Of a stretch of DNA of 56,084 nt, positions 35,264-44,089 are shown one piece after another; within the stretch, counting starts at the first letter, position 1, and each line of letters opens with the position of its first letter. Position numbers and translations under genes: made by a program. The stretch lies in the NCBI GenBank assembly GCA_002493905.1, contig DLAJ01000001.1, positions 1 to 56,084 on the forward strand, written 5' to 3'. The notes under the pieces are model-generated. The model was not told the DNA's origin. It ran no database searches and saw only the letters and a program-made list of their open reading frames with translations. Origin of the DNA: Lachnospiraceae bacterium UBA7050. GTDB taxonomy: Bacteria > Bacillota > Clostridia > Lachnospirales > Lachnospiraceae.

Positions 35264-35437
35264 AGATTGGCGCGGAAAGCATGCGCCGTGGAAAACGGAA
35301 TGACGGAGGGACACGCGTTGCGGCGGAAGCCGGATGAACAGGGAAGCTCTATCAAGAAGGAAATAGAATGGTGAAGGAACAGGCTTGACAAGTCTTGAAT
35401 GACGGGCAAAAGCATAGGATGTGGGGAATCGGAACGG

Positions 35438-36316
35438 ATGGAAGGGCGGATCGTGAAGGGAATCGCCGGATTTTACTATGTGTGCGGCGAGGATGGCATC
35501 GTATATGAATGTAAGGCGAAGGGAGTCTTTCGCCGGGAACATAAGAAACCGCTTGTCGGCGATACGGTTACGATCGATGTATTAGAAGAGAATCCGCCGA
35601 CGGGCAATATCATTCAGCTTAGGCAGCGGAAAAATGAACTGATTCGTCCGGCGGTCGCCAATGTCGATCAGGCGCTCATCATTTTTGCAATGACCGACCC
35701 CAAGCCCAATTTTCAGCTTCTGGACCGTTTCCTGGTTATGATGGAGCGTCAGGATATCCCGTGCCTGCTCTGCATGAACAAGGCGGATCTGACAACTCAG
35801 ACCGAGCAGGATGATGTATACAGGCAGTATGCGGGGGCAGGGTGCGGCGTCCTGTTTACCAGTGCGAAAACAGGAACGGGTATGGAGGAATTAAGGACGC
35901 AGCTTGCGGGAAAGACGACGACGGTCGCGGGACCGAGCGGAGTCGGCAAATCCTCGATTGTCAATGGAATTCTGCGGGAGTCCGTCATGGAGACGGGGGA
36001 ATTAAGTGAAAAGATCAAGCGGGGAAAGAACACAACAAGGCTTTCTTTCTTTCATGCGGTGGACGCACATACATTTCTGCTCGATACGCCGGGATTCACT
36101 TCACTGATGCTGCCGGACATGGAAAAAGAAGAGCTTCGTTTTTATTATCCCGAAATGGCGGTTTATGAGGGAGGCTGCCGTTTTGACGGGTGCATGCATG
36201 TAAATGAACCGGACTGTGCCGTGAAACAGGCTGTCCTGAACGGCGTGCTGCCACGGGAACGCTATGAGCGTTATGTGCAGTTGTATGAGGAACTGCGGCA
36301 GAGGAGACGGTACTAA
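35438..36316 (+). CDS. rsgA: Ribosome small-subunit-dependent GTPase A
   Basis: A 292-residue circularly permuted GTPase that helps mature the 30S subunit. An N-terminal OB fold (IVKGIAGFYYVCGEDG) is followed by the permuted G motifs: NKADL (G4), TSAKTGTG (G5), GPSGVGKSSIVN (G1) and DTPGF (G3). The C-terminal zinc-binding region is GGCRFDGCMHVNEPDC. An open frame begins at 35399, but MEGRIVKG at 35438 matches the family start. It follows the kinase gene and precedes rpe, an order common in Firmicutes. Confidence 0.95.
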   Translation: MEGRIVKGIAGFYYVCGEDGIVYECKAKGVFRREHKKPLVGDTVTIDVLEENPPTGNIIQLRQRKNELIRPAVANVDQALIIFAMTDPKPNFQLLDRFLVMMERQDIPCLLCMNKADLTTQTEQDDVYRQYAGAGCGVLFTSAKTGTGMEELRTQLAGKTTTVAGPSGVGKSSIVNGILRESVMETGELSEKIKRGKNTTRLSFFHAVDAHTFLLDTPGFTSLMLPDMEKEELRFYYPEMAVYEGGCRFDGCMHVNEPDCAVKQAVLNGVLPRERYERYVQLYEELRQRRRY

Positions 36317-36445
36317 TACATTGGAAGTTGTGCCGCTTCTGACAAATCAGACGTGTAAAGAGAATGTTTCGCGTCTGATGGTCAAATGGTCAGATGCTTT
36401 ATAATTGCCTGTAATGAAGCGGTCAGTGAAAGGAGCTGGGGATCA

Positions 36446-37114
36446 ATGAATATACTTTCATCATCGATTTTAGCGGCGGATTTTGCCGCGCTTGGCGACG
36501 GGATCAGGGAGACGGACCGTGCCGGCGCGCAGTATATCCATGTGGATGTGATGGACGGTCAGTTCGTGCCGACGATCTCTTTCGGCATGCCGGTTATACG
36601 CAGCATCCGCAAAGTGACGGACTGTGTGTTTGACGTGCACCTGATGATTGATGAGCCGGAACGGTATCTCGAGGATTTTGCGAAAGCAGGGGCGGATATT
36701 ATCACTGTTCATCTGGAGACATTGAAATACCCGGAACAGGTCATATCCAAGATCAGGGCGCTGAACTGTAAGGTTGGACTTGCCATTAATCCTGAGACGT
36801 CGGTGCATGCGGTGGAGCCGTATCTGCATCTGGTAGATATGATACTGATTATGACGGTGCGCCCGGGATTTGGAGGTCAGGCCTATCTGGATTACTGTAC
36901 GGAAAAGATTAACCGGGTTCACAATATGATCAGGCGGAAGAATCTGCCGACGGATATTGAGGTGGACGGCGGCATCAATCGCGATAATATTGAAATGGTC
37001 CTTGATGCGGGCGCGAATGTGATCGTCATGGGGTCATCGGTCTTTAACGGGGACATCGCGCAGAACACGGAATATTTTGTGAAGCTGATGCGGGAGAAAG
37101 ACAATCATCTATAA
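36446..37114 (+). CDS. rpe: Ribulose-phosphate 3-epimerase
   Basis: A 222-residue TIM-barrel enzyme that interconverts ribulose-5-P and xylulose-5-P. Signature segments are SSILAADFAALG, HVDVMDGQFVPTISFG, DVHLMIDEPERY, MTVRPGFGGQAY and DIEVDGGINRDN, followed by GANVIVMGSSVF. Metal-binding His and Asp residues are all in these motifs. The ATG at 36446 is preceded by AAAGGAG about 11 bases upstream. An open frame starting at 36386 lacks such a site. A TATAAT at 36400-36405 could be a separate promoter, though no convincing -35 was found. Confidence 0.95.
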   Translation: MNILSSSILAADFAALGDGIRETDRAGAQYIHVDVMDGQFVPTISFGMPVIRSIRKVTDCVFDVHLMIDEPERYLEDFAKAGADIITVHLETLKYPEQVISKIRALNCKVGLAINPETSVHAVEPYLHLVDMILIMTVRPGFGGQAYLDYCTEKINRVHNMIRRKNLPTDIEVDGGINRDNIEMVLDAGANVIVMGSSVFNGDIAQNTEYFVKLMREKDNHL

Positions 37115-37195
37115 ATGGTAAATGGAACTTGCGTTATGTTTCCGATGAAAAGAGAGTACGCAGATCAATGTGAGAAATGATAGACAGGCTTGCCC

Positions 37196-37432
37196 CTATG
37201 CCAAATGAACGGATCGGTCAGAAATGTGCTGCTCAAGAATACAATGGACGCGTTCAATTTCGTCAAGTATGAACCGGTCATCCTGATGTAATTGTTTGAC
37301 GCGTTTATGCAGGCGCTTCAGGTCAGATTTTACATCATCCATGTCTTTTGAAAGCTTTGCTACTTTTTCTGGAAGGGATTCAAGCTTTGCTACTTTTTCA
37401 AGCAGCAGGTCCAATTTTTCGGTGTCAGTCAT
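37196..37432 (-). CDS. Small coiled-coil protein of unknown function
   Basis: A 78-residue minus-strand gene. The ATG at 37432 is preceded by AAGGAGG at 7-base spacing, which supports real translation. Nearly the whole protein is charged heptads, with LDLLLEKVAKLESLPEKVAK and VKQLHQDDRFILDEIE, so a helical coiled coil is expected. The KVAKL segment occurs twice. There is no signal peptide or membrane segment. No family is recognised; it sits alone between rpe and ychF and is transcribed against them. Confidence 0.65.
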   Translation of the reverse strand: MTDTEKLDLLLEKVAKLESLPEKVAKLSKDMDDVKSDLKRLHKRVKQLHQDDRFILDEIERVHCILEQHISDRSVHLA

Positions 37433-37548
37433 AGGGTATCCTCCTTGTGAATGTTTTAAGTAAGATGCAGTATATCACAGCCGTGGTAAAAAATCTACCG
37501 CGCAGTGATAGGGAAATCAAACAAACATTTGTGGAAAATTTGTTGAAA

Positions 37549-37616
37549 TTGACAGGCGGAGAATGTAGTATAAAATAGATTTCATTATTCCAAAACAGTA
37601 GGCGATATGCTATAAT
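37549..37616 (+). promoter_or_regulatory. Two candidate promoters upstream of ychF
   Basis: The first has TTGACA (37549-37554) and TAAAAT (37571-37576) with a 16-bp spacer. The second is an extended -10 TGCTATAAT (37608-37616) without a good -35. The rest of the 305-bp gap from 37433 to 37737 shows no gene. It is AT-rich and contains the leaders of ychF and of the divergent coiled-coil gene. Confidence 0.55.
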
Positions 37617-37737
37617 ACTAATTCGTATTGAGTTCTTTTGATGAAAGAGAATCAATAATGCCTAAAATTTATGCGGCAAAAATAGAGAAAGGCGGAAATT
37701 CTTGAAATAAAGGATTTCTGAGTAGGTATAACAGGAT

Positions 37738-38835
37738 ATGAAATTAGGCATCGTCGGTTTGCCGAACGTGGGAAAAAGCACGCTATTCAATTCATTGACC
37801 AAGGCAGGAGCAGAGTCGGCGAATTATCCGTTCTGTACAATTGACCCGAACATTGGGATCGTGACAGTTCCTGACGAGCGATTAAAGCTGCTTGGGGATA
37901 TGTATCATTCCAAGAAGGTGACGCCTGCGGTTATTGAATTTGTGGACATTGCCGGACTTGTTAAGGGCGCGTCGAAAGGGGAGGGGCTTGGAAACCAGTT
38001 TTTGAGCAATATCCGCGAAGTGGACGCAATCGTGCATGTTGTGCGCTGTTTTGAGGATTCCAATATTGTGCATGTGGACGGAAGTATTGACCCGATGCGC
38101 GACATTGAGACCATTAATTTAGAATTGATCTTTTCCGATCTGGAGATACTGGAACGGAGAATTGCGAAAGTGACAAAACTGGCGCGCATGGACAAGACCG
38201 CCGCAAAGGAGCTTGCACTTTTGGAACACATCAGGGCGATGCTGGAAGACGGGAAGCTTGCGATTGGTTTTGAGACGGAGGATGAGGATGAGCAGGCGTG
38301 GTTTGCTTCTTATAATCTGCTGACGGCAAAGCCGGTTATTTATGCGGCGAATGTTGCGGAGGATGAGCTTTCGGAGGACGGAGCGTCAAATGAAGGAGTC
38401 AAAAAGGTACGCGCCTACGCAAAAGAAAATCACAGTGAGGTGTTTGTCATCTGCGCACAGATCGAGCAGGAGATTTCCGAACTGGACGAGGATGAGAAGC
38501 AGATGTTTTTGGAGGATTTGGGACTGAAGGAGTCCGGACTGGATAAGCTGATCAAGGCGAGCTATTCCCTGCTTGGGCTCCTCAGCTTTTTAACGGCGGG
38601 TGAGGATGAGACAAGAGCCTGGACGATCAAAAAGGGAACAAAAGCGCCGCAGGCCGCCGGAAAGATCCACACAGATTTTGAACGCGGTTTTATCAAAGCA
38701 GAGGTCGTCAATTACCGGGACCTTTTGGAATGCGGTTCTCTCTCCTCGGCACGTGAAAAGGGGCTGGTCGGCATGGAGGGAAAAGATTACGTGGTAAAGG
38801 ACGGAGACGTGATCTTGTTCCGGTTTAATGTATAG
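37738..38835 (+). CDS. ychF: Redox-regulated ribosome-binding ATPase YchF
   Basis: A 365-residue Obg-family P-loop protein that prefers ATP. The G1 loop is GLPNVGKSTLFNSLT, FCTIDPNIG is the switch region, DIAGLVKGASKGEGLGN is G3, and YAANVAEDE replaces the usual NKxD, which explains its nucleotide preference. A helical arm and a C-terminal TGS domain (TIKKGTKAPQAAGKIHTDFE) complete the protein. The ribosome-binding site is weak (ACAGGA close to the ATG). Confidence 0.95.
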   Translation: MKLGIVGLPNVGKSTLFNSLTKAGAESANYPFCTIDPNIGIVTVPDERLKLLGDMYHSKKVTPAVIEFVDIAGLVKGASKGEGLGNQFLSNIREVDAIVHVVRCFEDSNIVHVDGSIDPMRDIETINLELIFSDLEILERRIAKVTKLARMDKTAAKELALLEHIRAMLEDGKLAIGFETEDEDEQAWFASYNLLTAKPVIYAANVAEDELSEDGASNEGVKKVRAYAKENHSEVFVICAQIEQEISELDEDEKQMFLEDLGLKESGLDKLIKASYSLLGLLSFLTAGEDETRAWTIKKGTKAPQAAGKIHTDFERGFIKAEVVNYRDLLECGSLSSAREKGLVGMEGKDYVVKDGDVILFRFNV

Positions 38836-38885
38836 CGGGAAGACTGGGCCGGCGGTATTTGCAATGGTGAAGGAGAAAAGCAGGC

Positions 38886-40022
38886 ATGAATTCAGGGGAT
38901 ATATCATTTCCTAATCTGGGAATTGAGCTTCACAATGTACCCACAGGGTTTTCCATATTCGGCATTCACATTATGTGGTACGGCGTAATCATTACGATCG
39001 GCATGGCCGTCGGATTTGCCACGGCGCTCAGGCAGGCAAAAAAAGAGAACGTTGATACGGAGCTGATCTGGGATTTTTTTATCCCTGCGATTATTTTCGG
39101 TGTGATCGGTGCCCGAATTTATTATGTGGTATTCTTTTGGGAAATGTATAGGGATGATCCGCTCAGTATTTTTAATATCCGGCAGGGCGGACTTGCGATC
39201 TACGGTGGTGTGATTGCCGCTATTTTGACCTGTTTCATTTTTACAAAAATAAAAAAAATATCGTTCTTAAAATTTTTGGATATCTGTATTCCCGGACTGA
39301 TTATCGGGCAGGTGATTGGAAGATGGGGAAATTTCATGAACCGGGAGGTCTTCGGCGGATATACGGACGGGCTGTTCGCAATGCGTCTCCCGATTATGGA
39401 CGTGCGGACCAGGGATGTCTCGTTAGAACTTGCCGAGCATATGTTTACGGATAATGTGAATTATATTCAGGTTATGCCGACATTTTTGTATGAGAGCGTA
39501 CTGAATCTGATCGTCTTTTTGATCATGATTCTTTACCGGAAGCACAAGAAGTTTCAGGGTGAGATCACGCTTATTTATCTCGGTGGTTATGGAATTGTCC
39601 GGTTCTTTGTTGAGGGACTGCGCACGGACCGGCTGTTCTTGTGGAATACGAATATAGCAGTATCGCAGCTTTTGGGTATTGTTCTCTTTTTGTTTGCGGT
39701 CGGAGCGGAAATTTTCGTAAGAGTCCGGATGGTGCGGAAAAAAGTGCTCGCGGGATTGCAGGAGGAAGCGAAAAAAGAGGTTTGTGAAGAGATGCCCCAG
39801 GGATCGGAAAACGGGGAGCCTGAAGGGCTGTCAGAGGAACTTGAAAGCAAGGAGCACGAAAGGATGGCAGGGGAGACGGAAAACGGGGAGCCTGAAGGGC
39901 TGTCAGAGGAACCTGAAAGCAAGGAGCCTGAAGGGACGCCGGGAGAATCTGAAAAAGAGAACCTGAAGGGCGTGGAAACAGAAGAAAAACAGAATAGTTC
40001 ATCGGAGGACAGTACGCCGTAG
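38886..40022 (+). CDS. lgt: Prolipoprotein diacylglyceryl transferase with acidic repeat tail
   Basis: A 378-residue membrane enzyme that attaches diacylglycerol to the lipobox cysteine of lipoproteins. About seven transmembrane segments are visible. Signatures are GIHIMWYGVIITIG, GGLAIYGGVI and the Lgt motif GRWGNFMNREVFGG. The catalytic part ends near residue 290. The remaining 85 residues form a Glu/Gly/Ser-rich tail with a 24-residue unit repeated (ENGEPEGLSEE). Most Lgt proteins lack such a tail, although acidic tails occur in other clostridial copies. Confidence 0.93.
   Translation: MNSGDISFPNLGIELHNVPTGFSIFGIHIMWYGVIITIGMAVGFATALRQAKKENVDTELIWDFFIPAIIFGVIGARIYYVVFFWEMYRDDPLSIFNIRQGGLAIYGGVIAAILTCFIFTKIKKISFLKFLDICIPGLIIGQVIGRWGNFMNREVFGGYTDGLFAMRLPIMDVRTRDVSLELAEHMFTDNVNYIQVMPTFLYESVLNLIVFLIMILYRKHKKFQGEITLIYLGGYGIVRFFVEGLRTDRLFLWNTNIAVSQLLGIVLFLFAVGAEIFVRVRMVRKKVLAGLQEEAKKEVCEEMPQGSENGEPEGLSEELESKEHERMAGETENGEPEGLSEEPESKEPEGTPGESEKENLKGVETEEKQNSSSEDSTP
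39805..39927 (+). repeat. Tandem 51-bp near-identical units in the lgt tail
   Basis: Bases 39805-39855 and 39877-39927 are identical except for one T/C difference, at a period of 72 bp (24 codons). The repeat keeps frame and encodes ENGEPEGLSEE(L/P)ESKE. Recent duplication or length variation by slippage is likely. Confidence 0.8.
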
Positions 40023-40100
40023 CGTAGAGACTTTTGGGGTTTGTGTGAAGTAATTGCAGGAAAACGGAGAGTCTCCTGTCGATTTACAAGATGTCGGGTG

Positions 40101-40151
40101 AGCCCGGTTAGATACGAGAAAGTGATTTCCCGTAATTTAGCCGGGCTTTTT
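40101..40151 (+). terminator. Terminator after lgt
   Basis: A long hairpin has basal arms AGCCCGG and CCGGGCT, continues through imperfect pairing to a short GTGA loop, and is followed by TTTTT. It separates lgt from the MATE gene. Confidence 0.85.
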
Positions 40152-40234
40152 CTGTTTCATATATAGGAAGAGAGAGTATTCGACAGAGCCGGATTCGCCT
40201 GTGTGCCGGATAACATAGAAAGGAAGGTTTTCAT

Positions 40235-41566
40235 ATGAAAATCCAATTATCAGAGCATTTCACATATTCAAAATTACTTCGTTTTGTGTTTCCTTCCATC
40301 GTTATGATGGTATTTACATCGATCTATGGTGTTATTGACGGGCTGTTTGTATCAAATTTCGCGGGCAAAACGGCATTTGCCGCGGTTAACCTGATTATGC
40401 CGTTTATTATGATCCTGGGAGGCATGGGATTTATGATCGGGACGGGAGGGACGGCACTTGTCGCGAGAGTGCTGGGTGAAGGAAATCCTCAGAAGGCGAA
40501 CCGATATTTTTCTATGCTGGTTTATCTGACGATTGCAATGGGGGCGGTGCTGTCTGTTATCGGCATTGTATGTATGCATCCGGTGGCGGAGCTTCTCGGC
40601 GCGACGGACGATATGATCGGAGACTGTGTGCTGTACGGCAGGATTGTCATAGGTTTTACAATGGCTTTTATGCTGCAGAATGTATTTCAGAGCTTTTTGG
40701 TCGCAGCAGAGAAGCCGAAGCTGGGGCTTGCCGCTACCGTGGCGGCCGGACTGACAAATGCAACGCTGGACGCGCTGTTTATTGCGGGATTTGGCTGGGG
40801 CACGGCAGGCGCTGCGCTGGCCACTGGCATCAGCCAGTGCGTCGGAGGTCTGCTGCCATTGTTCTATTTCCTCTCCCCCAATGCCGGTTCTCTGAGGCTT
40901 GTCAGGACAAAATGGGAACTTAAGCCGATTTTGAGGGCATTGGCCAACGGCTCGTCGGAACTGATGAGCAATCTGTCTACTTCAATTGTCAGTATGGTAT
41001 ATAATTTTCAGCTTATGAGTTATATCGGGGAAGACGGTGTATCCGCTTATGGTGTTCTGATGTATGTGCAGTTTATCTTTGTTGCTATTTTTATCGGATA
41101 TTCCATTGGGAGCGCACCGATTGTAGGTTATCATTTTGGCAGGCAAAACCGCACAGAGCTGAATAATATGTTAAAGAAAGGAACAATGCTGATGGGCGGA
41201 AGCGGCATGATACTGACTGCGCTGGCACTGCTGCTTGCAGCTCCGCTTGCAAAGCTGTTCGTAGGGTATGACGCCGGATTGTATGCGCTCACAAAGCACG
41301 CGTTTATGCTTTTTTCTTTTTCGTTTCTGCTTGCGGGATTTAACATTTTTGTTTCGGGTTATTTTACCGCGCTGAATAACGGCGCGGTTTCGGCGGCGGT
41401 CTCTTTCCTGAGGACGCTTGTATTTCAGACAGGGGCAGTCCTGATCTTGCCGCGCTTATTCGGAGTGGATGGAATCTGGTGGGCAATTACGGCGGCGGAG
41501 GTATCTGCGTGTGTGATTTCTGTCCTGTTTCTAATAAAAAAGAGAAAGCAGTACGGCTATTTTTAA
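40235..41566 (+). CDS. MATE-family efflux transporter
   Basis: A 443-residue integral membrane protein with about 12 transmembrane segments. The start (KLLRFVFPSIVMMVFTSIY, then GVIDGLFVSNFAG) is typical of MATE transporters of the MepA/NorM type, which export drugs or metabolites in exchange for Na+ or H+. GGTALVARVLGEGN and the matching second-half segment IGSAPIVGYHFGRQN mark the two pseudo-symmetric lobes. GAAAGGAAGG precedes the ATG. It is flanked by terminators on both sides and therefore stands alone. Substrate unknown. Confidence 0.92.
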   Translation: MKIQLSEHFTYSKLLRFVFPSIVMMVFTSIYGVIDGLFVSNFAGKTAFAAVNLIMPFIMILGGMGFMIGTGGTALVARVLGEGNPQKANRYFSMLVYLTIAMGAVLSVIGIVCMHPVAELLGATDDMIGDCVLYGRIVIGFTMAFMLQNVFQSFLVAAEKPKLGLAATVAAGLTNATLDALFIAGFGWGTAGAALATGISQCVGGLLPLFYFLSPNAGSLRLVRTKWELKPILRALANGSSELMSNLSTSIVSMVYNFQLMSYIGEDGVSAYGVLMYVQFIFVAIFIGYSIGSAPIVGYHFGRQNRTELNNMLKKGTMLMGGSGMILTALALLLAAPLAKLFVGYDAGLYALTKHAFMLFSFSFLLAGFNIFVSGYFTALNNGAVSAAVSFLRTLVFQTGAVLILPRLFGVDGIWWAITAAEVSACVISVLFLIKKRKQYGYF

Positions 41567-41599
41567 GTAAAAACAGTATATGTAGCAGGTAGATAGATG

Positions 41600-41633
41600 A
41601 GAGATACGGCGATAGAACCGTATCTCTTTTTTT
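41600..41633 (+). terminator. Terminator after the MATE gene
   Basis: A perfect 10-bp stem AGAGATACGG/CCGTATCTCT with an 8-nt loop is followed by a run of T. It isolates the division cluster that follows. Confidence 0.9.
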
Positions 41634-41721
41634 GCCGCATTTGTTGTCTGCTATTTAGAGAAACACATGTTCGACAAACGATGTTTTTTTATAAAAATCC
41701 GATTCTATTTTCATAAAACGC

Positions 41722-41750
41722 TTGCATCATGAGGATTTTTTTTGTAAAAT
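41722..41750 (+). promoter_or_regulatory. Sigma-A promoter of the dcw cluster
   Basis: TTGCAT (41722-41727) and TAAAAT (41745-41750) have a 17-bp spacer. Transcription would begin near 41757, directly ahead of the GTGG box array. Confidence 0.65.
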
Positions 41751-41760
41751 AGCCTTGTAA

Positions 41761-41800
41761 GTGGAGAAAAGTGGTTCTTAGTGGATGAAAGTGGCAGATT
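41761..41800 (+). promoter_or_regulatory. MraZ operator: four GTGG boxes at 10-bp spacing
   Basis: GTGG occurs at 41761, 41771, 41781 and 41791, exactly one helical turn apart and mostly preceded by AA. This matches the known MraZ binding pattern of tandem GTGG repeats in mraZ promoters. The array lies over the expected transcription start, so binding should repress the whole division cluster. The open frame beginning at 41781 is therefore regulatory DNA rather than coding. Confidence 0.85.
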
Positions 41801-41867
41801 TGAACCCGAAACGGGGGAAAACGCATTCACAAAGGACCACAGTGGCAGCTCCACGGGGCGGTGGCGT

Positions 41868-42299
41868 ATGATGTTTACAGGTGAGTACAACCACACAGTG
41901 GACATCAAGGGCAGGCTGACATTCCCGGCGAAGTTCAGAGAAAGTCTCGGCGAGAAATTTGTTGTGACGAAGGGATTGGACGGCTGTCTGTTTGTGTTTG
42001 ACGAAAACGAATGGGCGGCATTGACCGAGAAGCTGGCGGCGTTACCGATGACGGATAAAGGGGCAAGACAGTTTACGAGGTTCTTTCTTGCCGGAGCGGC
42101 GGACGCGGAAGTGGATAAGCAGGGCAGAATCCTGCTGCCGCAGAATCTGCGTCAGTTTGCGGCAATTGAGAAGGATGTTGTATTGATCGGGGTCGGCAGG
42201 CGCGCTGAAATCTGGTCTAAGGAGCGTTATGACGGCGCGGTCGATTATGAGGATATGGAGGAGTTTGCACAGAGCCTTACATCGTACGGCATTTTGTAA
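41868..42299 (+). CDS. mraZ: Transcriptional regulator MraZ
   Basis: A 143-residue protein with two MraZ/AbrB-like swapped-hairpin domains. The first is FTGEYNHTVDIKGRLTFPAK and the second AEVDKQGRILLPQNLR, each containing the D-x-(K/Q)-G-R motif that contacts GTGG boxes. MraZ forms an oligomeric ring and represses its own operon. The double ATG at 41868/41871 fits the family start. Upstream codons belong to the operator region. It is the first gene of the cell-division cluster, with rsmH 98 bp downstream. Confidence 0.93.
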   Translation: MMFTGEYNHTVDIKGRLTFPAKFRESLGEKFVVTKGLDGCLFVFDENEWAALTEKLAALPMTDKGARQFTRFFLAGAADAEVDKQGRILLPQNLRQFAAIEKDVVLIGVGRRAEIWSKERYDGAVDYEDMEEFAQSLTSYGIL

Positions 42300-42397
42300 A
42301 GAGAAGTTTTAGGCGCCGGAACGAGACTTTCAGCGATCTGTGCGCATAAGCGCGGCATAAGAAGGAACGGCGCTGCCGCGGTAGAAGGGATGTACGG

Positions 42398-43336
42398 ATG
42401 GAATTTGAACATAAGTCCGTTCTGCTCTATGAGACGGTGGATGCGCTTAAGGTGAAACCGGATGGTGTCTATATAGACGGTACGCTGGGCGGAGGCGGGC
42501 ATTCCTATGAGATTTGCAAAAGACTTGGTGAAAACGGAAGGCTGTATGGAATCGATCAGGATGCGGATGCAATAAGGGCTGCGTCGGAGCGGCTTGCACC
42601 ATTTGGAGAACGGGTTTTTATTTTACGCGACAATTATTGCAATGCGGTCGAGAGACTGCGGAGCATGGGAGCGGACGGGGCGGACGGGATTGTCTTGGAT
42701 CTCGGTGTGTCTTCCTATCAGCTCGATACGGTGAGCCGTGGATTTACATACAAACAGGATGCACCGCTTGATATGCGGATGGATGACCGCCAGCAGCTGA
42801 CGGCAAGGGAGATTGTAAACGGCTGCTCGGAGACGGAGCTTTTTCACATCATCCGCGATTACGGAGAGGAACAGTTTGCGAAAAATATAGCAAAACATAT
42901 TACAGCGGCAAGAAAGGACAAGCCGGTAGAGACGACCGGGGAGCTGTGCAATATCATTAAGGCATCCATTCCGGCGAAATTTTGGACGGGCGGACACCCA
43001 GCCAAAAAGACATTTCAGGCGATACGCATAGCATGCAACCGCGAACTGGAGGTACTTGAAAATTCGCTGGATGATATGATCGCGTTTTTGAAGCCGGGAG
43101 GAAGGCTTGCGGTCATCACATTTCATTCGCTTGAGGATCGGATTGTAAAAACAGCGTTTAAGCGAAACGAGAATCCCTGTACCTGTCCGCCGAATTTTCC
43201 GGTGTGTGTGTGCGGTAAGCTGCCGATGGGGCGTCAGGTGAACCGGAAGCCGATATTGCCAGATCGTGAGGAACTGGAAAAAAATAAGAGATCCAAAAGT
43301 GCAAAGCTGCGGATTTTTGAAAGAAGTGAAAAATAA
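42398..43336 (+). CDS. rsmH: 16S rRNA (cytosine-1402-N4)-methyltransferase
   Basis: A 312-residue SAM-dependent methyltransferase (MraW) that modifies the decoding centre. EFEHKSVLLYETVDAL is followed by DGTLGGGGHS, the SAM loop. LDLGVSSYQLD and GFTYKQDAPLDMRMD are family hallmarks. ITFHSLEDRIVK and the Cys-rich CTCPPNFPVCVCG with KPILP complete the C-terminal part. The order mraZ-rsmH-ftsL is conserved in Firmicutes. Confidence 0.96.
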   Translation: MEFEHKSVLLYETVDALKVKPDGVYIDGTLGGGGHSYEICKRLGENGRLYGIDQDADAIRAASERLAPFGERVFILRDNYCNAVERLRSMGADGADGIVLDLGVSSYQLDTVSRGFTYKQDAPLDMRMDDRQQLTAREIVNGCSETELFHIIRDYGEEQFAKNIAKHITAARKDKPVETTGELCNIIKASIPAKFWTGGHPAKKTFQAIRIACNRELEVLENSLDDMIAFLKPGGRLAVITFHSLEDRIVKTAFKRNENPCTCPPNFPVCVCGKLPMGRQVNRKPILPDREELEKNKRSKSAKLRIFERSEK

Positions 43337-43431
43337 TTCGAACCGCAAAGGCGGACGAGCCTGTAAGTCTGAACAAAGAAAGACAGAAGGCAGGGCGGGA
43401 GCGGTTTGGGGATAGAAAGGTGCGATGCAGG

Positions 43432-44037
43432 ATGAGCAGACAGATGCAGGGTCATGCAGGAGTGGGCGGACAGAGAGAAAGTGTCCGCGGACGGAATGAA
43501 TATGGGCAGAATGAGCGGATGCAGAGACATACGGGCAGGAGTGCATACACGCAGTACGCGTCCGCAAATAGGAAGAGCAGACGGGACGTTTCCGGCAGAC
43601 AGGCCGTATATCAGCATGGAACAGCGGTAAAAGATTTAAGCTTTGAGGAAATGTTGGAGACGGCACCGCTAAAAAAGCCGAATCACACCGCGCGGAAAAA
43701 CCGGGAAAAAGCAGTCCAGATGAATCTGGGTTATGTTGCATTTCTGATTGCCGCGCTCACATTTGCGGCGGTTGTGCTGATCGGATATATCAATTTGCAG
43801 TCCGAGATCACGAACAGTGTGAAGCGGGTTTCGCGCATGGAAAGCGAGCTTCATGCCTTAAAACAGGATAACGACGAGTATGAGACAAGAATCAACAGTT
43901 CTGTTGATCTGGAAGAGGTTAAGAGAATTGCCATTTGTGAGCTTGGAATGAAGTATGCTTCGGAAGGGCAGATTATCCGCGTGGAAGGCGGCGGGGATGA
44001 CTATGCACGCAAATATGCGGAAATTCCACAGGAATAA
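43432..44037 (+). CDS. ftsL: Cell-division protein FtsL-like
   Basis: A 201-residue single-pass membrane protein in the ftsL position. The first 95 residues are a Gln/Arg-rich cytoplasmic tail, longer than in Bacillus FtsL. A transmembrane helix (about 100-120, FLIAALTFAAVVLIGYINLQ) is followed by an external coiled coil (ITNSVKRVSRMESELHALKQ) and ends with VKRIAICELGMKYASEGQII, the usual leucine-zipper/DivIC-like tail. FtsL recruits and activates the septal PBP with DivIB and DivIC. Identity rests on position and topology more than sequence. The ATG at 43432 is chosen over the GTG at 43420. Confidence 0.8.
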   Translation: MSRQMQGHAGVGGQRESVRGRNEYGQNERMQRHTGRSAYTQYASANRKSRRDVSGRQAVYQHGTAVKDLSFEEMLETAPLKKPNHTARKNREKAVQMNLGYVAFLIAALTFAAVVLIGYINLQSEITNSVKRVSRMESELHALKQDNDEYETRINSSVDLEEVKRIAICELGMKYASEGQIIRVEGGGDDYARKYAEIPQE

Positions 44038-44038
44038 A

Positions 44039-44089
44039 AAAGAGTTTCCGTAGGAAACTCTTTCGAAGAAATGCCAAAGGCATTTCTTC
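44039..44089 (+). terminator. Two tandem hairpins after ftsL
   Basis: AAAGAGTTTCC (44039-44049)/GGAAACTCTTT (44053-44063) is followed one base later by GAAGAAATGCC (44065-44075)/GGCATTTCTTC (44079-44089). Both are perfect 11-bp stems with 3-nt loops. The second stem is identical to one after sigE. T-runs are short, so partial termination inside the division cluster is likely. Confidence 0.7.

Noticed and set aside
39571..40002. Minus-strand frames opposite the lgt tail
   Set aside because: They arise from the repeated acidic codons on the coding strand and have no start signals.
41781..41867. Longer N-terminus for MraZ
   Set aside because: These bases contain two of the four GTGG operator boxes, and the family start matches 41868.
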